A stretch of 64,000 nucleotides of DNA from Anodontia alba (lineage: Eukaryota > Mollusca > Bivalvia > Lucinida > Lucinidae): assembly GCA_964016985.1 (NCBI GenBank), contig OZ024823.1, positions 64,252,514-64,316,513 on the forward strand, read 5' to 3'. The position numbers and the translations under genes were made by a program. The number at the start of each line of letters is the position of its first letter. Positions within the stretch are counted from its first letter, which is position 1. Below are positions 1 through 10,445 of the stretch, piece after piece. The notes beneath the pieces are model-generated. The model did no database searches. It was not told the origin of the DNA and saw nothing but the letters and a program-made list of their open reading frames with translations.

Positions 1-345
1 CTCTGGTGGCAATTTTGTTCAGCCAAGCAGAACTATTTTAGCAATTTTGGTAAAGCGCCATAAGAGAAACACTTCTGTGAAATTACTTTGAAATCAGGCC
101 ACTGGCCGTGGACGAGATGTTTTATAAAGCTTTTTCTATTTTTAGCTCTGGTCACCATTTTGTTCAGCCAAGTGGAACTATTTTAGCAATTTTGATAGAG
201 GGTCATTGGAGGAACACCTCTGTGCAAATATTTTGAAACCGGGCCATTGGTCAAGGACTAGATGTGGTTTGAAGATATTCTATTTGTAGCTCTGGCAGCC
301 AGCTTGTTCAATGGAGTGGAACCATTGAGGCCATCTTAGAATTCC
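1..345. repeat. Tandem repeat, ~145-bp unit, about 2.3 copies
   Basis: Units begin at 1, 146 and 290 with near-identical openings (CTCTGG...TTGTTCAGCC, then TTGTTCAATGG in the last). The array may extend beyond the left edge. No coding potential is visible. Confidence 0.8.
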
Positions 346-1043
346 GATCAACAAAATTTTAGCTCGTTTTGATTCTCTTGCTACAGAGCAAGTTTTGGCT
401 CAAAGCGACCAAAAGTTTGGGAAGAGATGTCAAAAATTGATTTTCAAGATGGCGGCTGTGGCGGCCATCTATGACTTTCTATCGGCTCATTTAGCTACAG
501 GGCCATTTAAAAAAAAATGAGTCAAAAGTGTGACATTGGAGGTCAAAAATAAAAATCAGTTTGAGTCAATGCTGTCTATCAAAATATTAACTTTGATGAT
601 ACAGGTTTCACAAAATGTAGATGAGAAATGAAAAGAAGGAAACACGTTTTTGAAAATTTTGAATTTATTTCAACTTTTTTATATTTTTTGTTCAATTACA
701 GGATTTTTCCAAGATGGAATATGTTTGGAAATACATATCTTTTCCACACAATTTTATATATGTATTGACAACATATATATAAAGGAAAAATTTGACATAA
801 AAATTGGTCATATTTGTGTTATTTATTGAGAATTTTGGCTTTTTAAAGCAAATTTAAGCACTTGTTTTTTTATCTTTACCTCAAAAAGTTTTTATAAAAA
901 CCTATTAGATGGAATTAAGCAGTAAAAGATGCACTGTGGACAACATTAAGTATCCTGCTGATGTATGCAAAATTTTGACAGGATGTGACAAGCGTTTTTT
1001 TCTCAAGACTATTTAAAAAAATTGTTGTATTTTATAATAATTT

Positions 1044-4000
1044 GTTACACTAGGGACAAAATGAGAAACTTTAATATTATTCTACTTTTCATTCAATTTC
1101 TCTCTGACACCTTGCATTTATTCTAAGTTTTATGTTATGGAAACATTTGTAGTTGAAATAATTCAAGTTTTTACCAACCTGAAACTATATTTGTACAAAA
1201 AATAACTATAGAACACAAATAATTGAACTTCAGTACAAAGAAACTAGTCATTCTGCACAAGAAAGGCTTTCTATAAGCAATGGTTTTGTCAGGTGCTTAG
1301 GGAAAACCAATATGCTTGATTAAAATATTTAATATTATGTCTTCACTTTATGTTAGAATGCAGCCATTTTAAAGTCTTTGGTCTGAACTGTTACACTCGG
1401 GACAAAAAAATGCTCTTTAGTTTATTGATATTGATAGAGCCGGTTTGTGACTTCCATTTAGTTCTATGGTGTCAAATTTCATCAGTATCCCTCTCCCTGA
1501 CAACACTTCAGGTGGTTTCAGCCACAACTGCTATCTTGAAAATCTATTTTGAATGTCTTCTCCTGAACTGAAAGTCCCAATTGACTTGAAGCTTGGTAAG
1601 GCATCTGGGTGACTTGTAGATCAGTAAAAGCTAAAATCATTGCGATCAGAAATCCAAGATGGCAGATATCTTGAAAATTAATCTATTTTTTGCTTCTTCT
1701 CTTGATCTTAAAGGCGGGGGTGGTCGGGTGGTGCGAAGGTGCTGTGTATCTTACATCACCGGGGCGTCCAACTGATATTGGCTTACAGTTGGGCAAAGCC
1801 TGCTATCCTTGTAGTGGGTAAGGGTAGAGGGGGAATGTTTTTATTTCTTCTGTTTCTTCACTTTTATTCCTGTTCCTCTTTCTTCCCTGTCCCTCTCTTT
1901 CATCTCCTCTACTCTCTCTTCTATCTCTTTTCTCCCTTTCTCTGGGAGACGACACAAAATGACCCTCAAGGGTTGACGTGTCGTTAAACCCCAACACAAT
2001 CAATTGATCTTAAAGGCCAGTTGACTAAAAACTTTGTAGGAAGCATCATGGTGAATGGTAGATAAAATTGGCTAAAATTGTTCCTATTGGAAATCCAGAA
2101 TGGCTGCCATGGGGGCCATCTTGAAAATCTTTTTTTTTTTCTTTTTTTTTTTTTTCCACTTCTCCTCCTGAACTGAAAGGCCAGTTAACTTGAAACTTGG
2201 TAGGAAACATTGGGTGACTTGTAGATCAAATATAGCTTAAACCATTCCGATCGTAAATCTATGGCCACAATCTTGAAACTCTATTTTGTGCTTCTTCTTC
2301 TGAACCAAAAGGCCAACAGACTTGAAACTTGGTAGGAAGCATCAGGGTTTACCTGTAGATCACATATAGCTCAAATCTTTTCACTCAGATATCCAAGATG
2401 CCTGCCATGGTGGTCATCTTGAAAATCTATTTTTCTCTTCCTCTTCTGAACCGAAAGGCTAACTGGCTTGAAACTTGATACCGTATGAAGCATCAGGGTG
2501 ACTTTTAGAGAAAAACTAGCTAAAATCCTTCCAATCGGAAATCCAAGATGGCCTACATGGCTGCTATCTTGGAAATCTATTTTGCGCTTCTCCTGAACCA
2601 AATGGCCAGTTGACTCTTAACTTGGTAGAAAGCATCAGGGTGATTGTAGGTCAAAAAACAGTGAAAACCGTGTCGATCGGAAATACAAGATGGTCACCAA
2701 TCTTGAAAATCTATTTTGAACATCTTCTCCTGAACAGAAAGGCCCACTGACTCTAAACTTATATGACAGGAAGTATCGAGATGACTTGTAGATCAAAAAT
2801 AACTAATCATTCTGATAAGAAATCCAAGATGGTCCCACACCAGCCCTATTGAAAATCTATTTTGAACTTTTTCTCCAGAACCATATATTGGAAGTATTGA
2901 GTTGACTTGTAGTTCAGAAGCAAAAATCATTCTGACTGGAAATCCAACATAGCTGTCATCTTGAAAATCTATATTGAACCGAAAGGCCAACTGACTCAAA
3001 CTTCTTTGGTAATCACATGAGCGATGCAGGGTCATCTTGGCCCTCTTGTTTAGTTTAGGATCTGTCTAAAGCCTCTCCCTAAACTTTCTCACTTTTTCTG
3101 CTGATGAGCCTGGCCTCTTTTTTTTCTATAAATTTTTTTGATCTTGAAACAAAAGGCAGCTTCACAACAAATTTTGTCATTTTTCATAAAATTTAACAGT
3201 TCAACTGTAAAAAGTCAAGAAATTTCATACCACAATTCATTTCAAAAACTTTATGTCCCGAGTGTAACGCTATTTTCTTAATTTTACTGCTGTATAAAGA
3301 TGATTTTTAAAATATAGGCACTTATATTTAAGTATTTTTTATGTTTTCTGTTTCATGATGCATATTTTTGACCTTATATATGAAGGTATGACTAGATTGT
3401 AAGACCATCATTTTCCAACCAAACATGATTTTTGTTGTACGCAAAGACAAAAAACATCAAGATTTTTAAAAAATATTACATCAATACAGTCTTATTTCCA
3501 TAAAAGTCCCTTCAAAATTAAAGTACAAAGACTCTTCTTATAACTTGTAATAGGTTTACTTTTGTTACTTTTTATGGTACTGATTTAAGGCACTAAACAA
3601 TGTACAAAGGCTTTAATGCAAATAAAGTGTTACACTCGGGACATTTGTTTTTAGGTCCTAAAAAGGCACACAAGCCTTTCATCATGAAAATCTTTGGATG
3701 TATTAACTTATGGGCACTTGGTTTCATGAAACATAAAACAGAATGCAAATTAAAGCAGCATGTGGAGATGATATGAGCATTTAAAGTCAAAATGTTACAC
3801 TCGGGACATTTGTGGGTTACAACACATATAATGGTGCTTGTTAAGTATAAATGAACATGCATTAGTAAGTTCATGCTTTTTAGGAAGCTGTAACATTGGA
3901 CTTACCAACTAGGGTTAGTCTGGCTAATATAGATCTACTGTATGCAAATTATAATAGACTTCTTTCAAAGATTAGTGTTTTGGTGCTGACAAAATCTTCC

Positions 4001-4202
4001 ACACATGCTTCCTTCTGAGAGGGTTCAAAAGTAACAAAATATTTGAAAAAAAGTTATCCATATCCAAAAACTATATGCCGAATAAGTGATGTTTACTGTG
4101 AAATATAAGGTTATCTCTACAAGAGTGTTTATTCTGTATGATAGCCAGATGAAAATTGATGTTTACTTTAAATGTCACACTTTTTTTGTTACACTCGGGA
4201 CA
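1044..4202. repeat. Six dispersed copies of a 15-bp motif, GTTACACTCGGGACA
   Basis: Copies are at 1044 (one mismatch), 1390, 3254 (reverse orientation), 3629, 3794 and 4188. Several are followed by AAATTT or TTTGT. They fall on both sides of the 142-bp array within the putative 499-4384 element. The spacing is irregular, so this is not a simple tandem repeat. They could be transposase-binding sites or remnants of a longer decayed repeat. Confidence 0.8.
1560..3050. repeat. Degenerate tandem array, ~142-bp unit, about nine copies
   Basis: Units recur near 1560, 2004, 2164, 2299, 2443, 2588, 2729, 2872 and 2976. Each has the order CTGAACYGAAAGGCCA, GACTTGAAACTTGGTAGGAAGCAT, GTAGATC and AAATCCAAGATGGC. 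About 300 bp of unrelated sequence (1703-2003, including a CT-rich stretch) interrupts the array. Small ORFs in both directions are by-products of the repeat. Confidence 0.75.
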
Positions 4203-4389
4203 AATTTGACTACTTAATGTTATAGAAAATGTTTTCTATTGAACCTATACTTACGAAATTTGGCCGCAACTTTAACATTTTTATAACACATAATATGGCA
4301 TAAACTTATCATTAGCAAGTCTTTTCAGTTTTGGTGCAGGTCAGTTTGAAAAAAAAAAGACTCATTTTTTTTTGAAATGGCCCTACAAG

Positions 4390-4860
4390 TTTCAATTCAA
4401 CTGGATTATAGAGATGTCCCAGTGCTCCAGCTAGCCCTATATAGAGGGGCGGGCCGCCCCTCTTGCCCTCTCCTGCCGCCCCTCTGCCCTTCTGAAGCTG
4501 CTGGCTTATATCAACTCAAGATATAAAATCCTATATTTTGCTGAAAATTTCACGAAAATCGGACAAAAATTAAAAAATTTATCGATATGTAAATGTCAAT
4601 TTTATGTGTATTCTAGTCCGAACATTTAATGCAGAATGGGATTATATTTTGTAACATGTCATGATACTGAGGCATATCACATGACACATGGTGCCCTAAT
4701 TTTTGTATGACCGCACAGAAAGTGCCCTACCCAGCATCCGTCTGCCCTAAAATCCTAGCTGGAGCACTGTGTCCAAAATATAAATTCTCAACATTTTTCC
4801 CATATAAATGTATATGGCCCATACAAATGCATGGGGAAAATTGACCTTGCCGTAAAAATG
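4390..4860. other. Non-coding stretch between repeats
   Basis: The sequence is AT-rich apart from a short C-rich patch at 4440-4500. No ORF, RNA gene or clear repeat was recognised. Confidence 0.6.
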
Positions 4861-6125
4861 TCAAACGTCAACATAGGACCATCATTTTAGCAATTTTGGT
4901 AGATCTCCTGTCCCCCATAATTTGTGCAAAGATCAGGACCCAGGGCTTCTTTGGTTCTGGAGAAGAAGATTTTTAAAGGTTTTTATCATATATGGGCATA
5001 GCAGCCATTTTGGTCAATGGACCATTTTAGCAATCTTTCGTTCTCCTGCCCCAAGGAGGCTCCACATGAAATTTGAGCAACATTGGCCCAGAGGCTTCAG
5101 AGGAGAAGTCATTTGAAATTATCAACAGTTTTTCCATACAAATATATGGGGCCCATACAAATGCATATGGAAGCAAACTTGACCTCGCCGTAAAAAGGTC
5201 AAATGACAATGTACGACCATCAATTTAACAAATTTGGTAGACCTCCCGTCCCCGATAATTTGTGCAAAGATTCAGCCTGAAGGCATCCTTTGTTCTGGAG
5301 AAGATTTTTTAAAGGTTTTTACCATGTATGGGCAAGGCGGCCATCTTGGTCAATGGACAGCAACTGTTTTAGCAATCTTTCATTCCCCTGCCCTAGGGAG
5401 GCTCCAAATGAAATCTGAGCAACATTAGCCCAGAGGCTCCATAGGAGGTTGTCTGAAATTCTCAACATTTTTCACATAGACATGCATAGGGAAGCAAACT
5501 TGACCTTGCAGTAAAAAGGTCAAATGTCAGTGTACAACCATTATTTTAGCAAATTTGGTAGATCTCCCATCCCCGATGACTTATGCAATGATTCAGCCAT
5601 AAGGCATCCTCGGTTCTGGAGGAGAAGATTTTTAAATGTTAAATCTTGGTCAATGGACAGCAACCATTTTAGCAAGCTTTCATTCCCCTACCCCTGGAAG
5701 GCTCAAAATGAAATTTGAGCAACATTGGCCCAGAGGCTCCAGAGGAGAAGTCATTTGTAATTCTCAACATTTTTCCCATACAAATGCATAGGGAAGCAAA
5801 CTTGACCTCGCCATAAAAAGGTAAAATGTCAATGTACGATCATTATTTTAGCAACTTTGGTAGACCTCCCATCCCCAATGATTTATGCAAAGGTTCAGCC
5901 ATAAGGCTTCCTCGGTTCTGGAGAAGATTTTTAAATGTTTTTACCATATATGGGCATGGCGGGCATCTTGGTCAATGGATCGCGACCATTTTAGTAATCT
6001 TTGGTTCCCCCAACCTAAGGAGGCTCCACATGAAATTTGAGCAAAATTGGCTCAGGGGCTTCAGATGAGAACTCGTTTGAAAATGTTAACGGACGGATGC
6101 ACAGACAACGGACAAAGTGATCACT
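4860..6125. repeat. Tandem repeat of ~310 bp, about four copies, with a terminal GAGCTAAAAA tail
   Basis: Units start near 4883, 5214, 5538 and 5838 at the phrase ACCATCATTTTAGCAAATTTGG. Each continues with GTTCTGGAGAAGA, GGTCAATGGA and GGCCCAGAGGCT. The array ends at about 6085-6165 with a GGACGGATGCACAGACAACGG phrase and an inverted GAGCTA / TAGCTC motif followed by an A run. That end resembles the termini of dispersed mollusc repeats. Short in-phase ORFs across the units are shadows. Confidence 0.75.
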
Positions 6126-6626
6126 ATAGCTCATCCTCAGCATAGCTCAGATGAGCTAAAAAAAAAGCTCCCAGGATGAAGTGGCACAGATATTGAGAAA
6201 TGCAGAAGTCAAACAAGGGAAATAATTTATAAACTAAGTATACTAGAGTTACCATTCTTGGTCCTAATGTATTCCCCTGGCAATATACACACCACCATTA
6301 AGTTTCATTAAAGTATTTAAAATGGTTGAGGAATTAGAAAAGGACAAGAAAATTTAGTTATAGGGCAAATAATTCAGGACATAAGTATGCCAGAGTTGTG
6401 GTTCTTACTAATTATATATTGCCCTATTATTATATACATTCCTACAAAATTTCATTAAAATATTTCAAAGGGTTATGGCATTATGATTGAATAAAAATAG
6501 CCTAAACAATTAATCTGCATATGGGTAGTTATGGAATAATAATTAACAGCTCTGACCACTGGTAACTAGAAAGGGGGAACTATCATTTTTGTACGCGACC
6601 GATCGTCCTGATCTATTACATATTCC

Positions 6627-9598
6627 TATAAAATTGCATGAAGATATCCCCAATGGTTACTGAGTTATGGCGCGTACAAGAATGTTTGAAAAAAATCAAA
6701 GGGGCATTACTTGGAAACTAAGAAAGGGGGAGCAATCATTCTTGTATGCGACATGTTGTCCTGACCTTATACATATTCCTATAAATTTGCATGACGATAT
6801 CATGAACGGTAACTGAATTATGGCACGTACAAGAATATTTATGGACACACATGTATGAACAGACAGACGGCTGCACAGACAGCGCCATGCAATAATATGT
6901 CCATTTTTTTTAAAAATGGGCATATACACACTGTTATAAAGTTTCATCAATATTTTCCAATTGGTTATCAAGTTATGCACAAGATTTGTATATACAAAAT
7001 TAGCATAAAAACAATCAAAGGGAAATATATCTGAAAGAAAGTAACCGTTATTATACGCAACATGTCGTCCTAATACACATTCCTATAAAGTTGCATGAAG
7101 ATATCCCTTACGGTAACTGAGTTATGGCACCTACAAGAATGTTTGAAAAAAAATTAATCAAAGGGGCATAACTTGGAAACTAAGAAAGGGGGAACAATCA
7201 TTCTTGTGCGCAACATGTCGTCCTGACCTAATACATATTCTTATAAAGTTGCATGGATACATGTATGCCTAATGGTTACGGAGTTATGCCATGTACAAGA
7301 CTTCTGGAAAAAATTAATCAAAGGGTCATAACTTGGAAACTAAGAAAGGGGGAACAATCATTCTTGTGTGTGACACATTGTCCTGACCTACATGTAATAC
7401 ATATTCGTATAAAATTGCATGAAGATATTCTGAACTGTTACTGAATTATGGAGCGTACAAGAATGTTTGGAAAAATTAATCAAAGGGGCATAACTTGGAA
7501 AATAAGAAAGGGAGAACAATCATTCTTGTGTGCCACACATAGTCCTGACCTAACACACATTCCTATAAAGTTGCATGAAGATATCCCTAATGGTAACTGA
7601 GTTATCGCACATACATGAACGTTTGAAAAAAATTAATCAAAGGGGCATAACTTGGAAACTAAGAAAGGGGGAACAATCATTCTTGTGTGTGACACATTGT
7701 CCTGACCTACATGTAATACATATTCGTATAAAATTGCATGAAGATATTCTGAACTGTTACTGAATTATGGAGCGTACAAGAATGTTTGGAAAAATTAATC
7801 AAAGGGGCATAACTTGGAAAATAAGAAAGGGAGAACAATCATTCTTGTGCGCCACACATAGTCCTGACCTAACACACATTCCTATAAAGTTGCATGAAGA
7901 TATCCCTAATGGTAACTGAGTTATCGCACATACATGAACGTTTGAAAAAAATTAATCAAAGGGGCATAACTTGGAAACTAAGAAAGGGGGAACAATCATT
8001 CTTGTGCGTGACACGTTGTCCTGACCTAATACATATTCCTAATATGAATTTAATAGGTGCTACCTATATCGGTGCGTTTAAATTATCATTACATACATGT
8101 ACTTCATAGGTGGGTTGGCCAGATCTAACTGAATTTGATTTCAGACCACGCTTGACTTCTAATCCACTGCATGAATTGCTACATGTATATAACATCAAAG
8201 GCAACAATATTTCAGTAGTTCAGAGACATTGCCTCCAAATTTGTTGGACTTTTACCCGACCCGATCACATGAATTTGGGTCCTGCTTAGTTACTAGCAGC
8301 TCAGCCCATCTATTTTGCGGGCCCCAATGGGCAGTGGCCATGCTTTCCGAATACCGAAAACTAGTGTATGCCAATGACAGGTACAACAACAATATACTAT
8401 TGTTCGCTTATCTGTGTCAAAGTTTTTTTTAGATTTCACGTGAAAAGAGCGTAAAGTCTATGTGTTATCTAAAAAGCTACATCAAAGTGTACCTTATGCA
8501 CAAAACGAATCATGCTTAGCTTGTAAATAGACAGAGAATGGATAGAAATAAAATTTGATGTGGAGACAAAATTCAAAATGGCCACGATCACAAATTTTGT
8601 AGGCTGACATCATAAGTCTCGTGATTCAACCCCTTGCAATTGGAATACATGTAGTTGGCGTTGTTGGTGGTTTTGTTGCTATTATCGGCACGGCTGCTGT
8701 GTAAATAGTCTCTGCCAAATCACGGAACGCTTATTGCTTTTCAGGATAAGCACCGAACTACCCAAGCATTTGTTGGACCATCACATTTTTGGTCACACAC
8801 ATCACTGCTCACATAGTTAGTCTATAGAAGTGTGTCTGCACGCGGAACCGCTTTGCGGTTCGGGCCTGTTGGATGCACTTATAAAATTGCATGAAGATAT
8901 CCTGAGCGGTTACTGAGTTATGGAGCGTACAAGAATGTTGGCGGATGGATACAAAATTTGCATAAAAACAATCAAAGGGACATAACTCTGAAAGAAAGTA
9001 ACCATAAGCAACATGTCATCCTGACCTAATACACATTCCTATAAAGTTGCATGAAGATATCCCTAATGGTTACTGAGACTAATGAGTTATGTCGCGTACA
9101 AGAATTCTTGAAAAAATTAATCAAAGGGGCATAATTTGGAAACTTAGAAAGAGGGGACAATCATTTTTGTGTGTGACACGTCGTCCTGACCTATTACACA
9201 TTGTTATAAAGTTGCATGAAGATATCCCTAATGGTTACTGAGTTATGTCGGGTACAACAATTCTGGAAAAAAATAATCAAAGTGGCATAACTTGGAAACT
9301 AAGAATGGGGGAACAATCATTCTTATACGCAACACATCGTCCTGACCTAATACATATTTCTATAAAATTGCATGAAGATATCCTGAGCTGTTACTGAATT
9401 ATGGAGCCAACAAGAATGTTTGGAAAAATTAATCAAAGGGGAACTTGGAAAATAAGAAAGAGGGAACAAGCATTCTTGTGCACGACACATCGCCCTGACC
9501 TAATACATATTTCTACAAAATTTCACGAAGATATCCTGAACGGTTACTGAGTTACGGAGCGTACAAAAATGTTGATGGATGGATGGACGAACAGCGCC
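6627..9598. repeat. Tandem array of ~159-bp monomers with a 319-322 bp dimer period
   Basis: The monomer contains CATGAAGATATCC, GTTACTGAGTTATG, GTACAAGAATGTTTG, AATCAAAGGGGCATAACTTGG and CCTGACCTAATACATATTCC. Between 7253 and 8045 alternate monomers match better than neighbours, giving dimer starts at 7253, 7575 and 7894. Around 6840-6920, and again after 9560, the array carries an end signature: GACAGACAGCGCCATGC, then a T run, then AATGGGCATAT. This layout of tandem core plus conserved end resembles bivalve pearl or Helitron-associated repeats, which is an inference only. 6165-6626 holds more diverged related sequence. Confidence 0.8.
8050..8878. other. Non-array segment interrupting the 159-bp tandem array
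   Basis: About 830 bp unlike the flanking monomers lies between array copies that resume at 8879. It contains a short hairpin at about 8843-8862 (GAACCGCTTTGCGGTTC). No ORF of credible length or target duplication was recognised. It may be an old insertion. Confidence 0.5.
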
Positions 9599-9792
9599 CA
9601 GGGGTCATCCTAGAGGGCGATTTGGGAGAATAAGTCTCCCTAAGCTGGCTGACCTCCCTATCTTGAGCTGAGGGAGAAGTGAAAATGTACAGAATGTATA
9701 GGGAAATCCAAAATTTGGACCAAAACTTCTCCTTGAAATCCTGAAATTGTTGCAATACTTCTCCCTATTTGAAAGCTCTAGGCTGACACCTG
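9599..9792. mobile_element. 194-bp MITE with 17-bp imperfect inverted repeats, inside the array end
   Basis: The left end CAGGGGTCATCCTAGAG pairs with the right end CTCTAGGCTGACACCTG; three positions differ. The element splits the array end signature CAGCGCC / ATGCC, which is intact at about 6885. Flanks AGCGCC (9593-9598) and AGTACC (9793-9798) could be a mutated 6-bp target duplication. The CAGGGGT-type terminus is compatible with hAT-like MITEs, but the superfamily is not established. Confidence 0.6.
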
Positions 9793-9829
9793 AGTACCAT
9801 GCCATAATACGTCCGTTTTTTCAAAATGG

Positions 9830-10445
9830 GCATATAAAAATCGGAGATTATGAATACTGTCAAATCACAGATAACTGTTTTTTTTTGTGTGTTTTTTTTA
9901 ATACTTTTTGTATTTTGGCCACAAAACATAAGTTTTAAGTAGCCATTAGAACTACATGTACTTCCACGAAACAGTTCTATTGATTACCAGAAGCTTTGGT
10001 GCAAAATAGCAAACATTGTCAAAATTATCATCTTAAAGGCCATGAGTATTTTTAATTGGTCAGAGCTTGCATGGCGTGGGTTCCACTGCAAAAGCACTTG
10101 GAAATTTGTTTTTTCACGATCCATACATGCCATAGCTCACACTGTGAGATAAAATCTCACAGAATTTGGCCAATCTGAAAGGCAATTCCAATAAAAATCT
10201 CACAGAATTTTCAGACAATTTTACAACTGATTTTATAAAGAAATAAACATACATGTAAGTAACACGCTATTGTGGTTTTCACAAGCTTCTTACATGAAAA
10301 AAAAAAAGACTTTAGACTATATTGGGGGAGCTCCAAAGTAATGTTTAAGAAAATCCCACAGAACTTTGTCAAATCTCCCTTAAAATTTTGCCCTATCTCA
10401 CAGATTTTAGTGACAGTCCACAGCTTATGGCATGTATGCACATCA
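9830..10445. other. Intergenic region downstream of the BTB gene
   Basis: This AT-rich non-coding sequence is the 3' flank of the minus-strand gene at 10446-12533. Several CTCACAG phrases recur between 10137 and 10402. I could not identify a convincing polyadenylation signal or another gene. Confidence 0.5.

Larger units (their letters stand above)
499..4384. mobile_element. Putative 3.9-kb non-autonomous element with ~25-bp terminal inverted repeats
   Basis: The left end (499-523) starts AGGGCCATTT followed by an A run and ATGAGTC. The right end (4359-4384) is its reverse complement with one extra base. Between them lie an AT-rich body, a 142-bp tandem array and six copies of GTTACACTCGGGACA. 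No transposase ORF is present. A clear target-site duplication was not found, so the class is unknown. The inverted repeats and recurrent internal motif are seen directly; the interpretation as one mobile unit is inference. Confidence 0.55.

Noticed and set aside
1739..2003. Overlapping ORFs on both strands in a CT-rich segment
   Set aside because: Low-complexity CT/GA sequence interrupting the 142-bp array; not protein-like.
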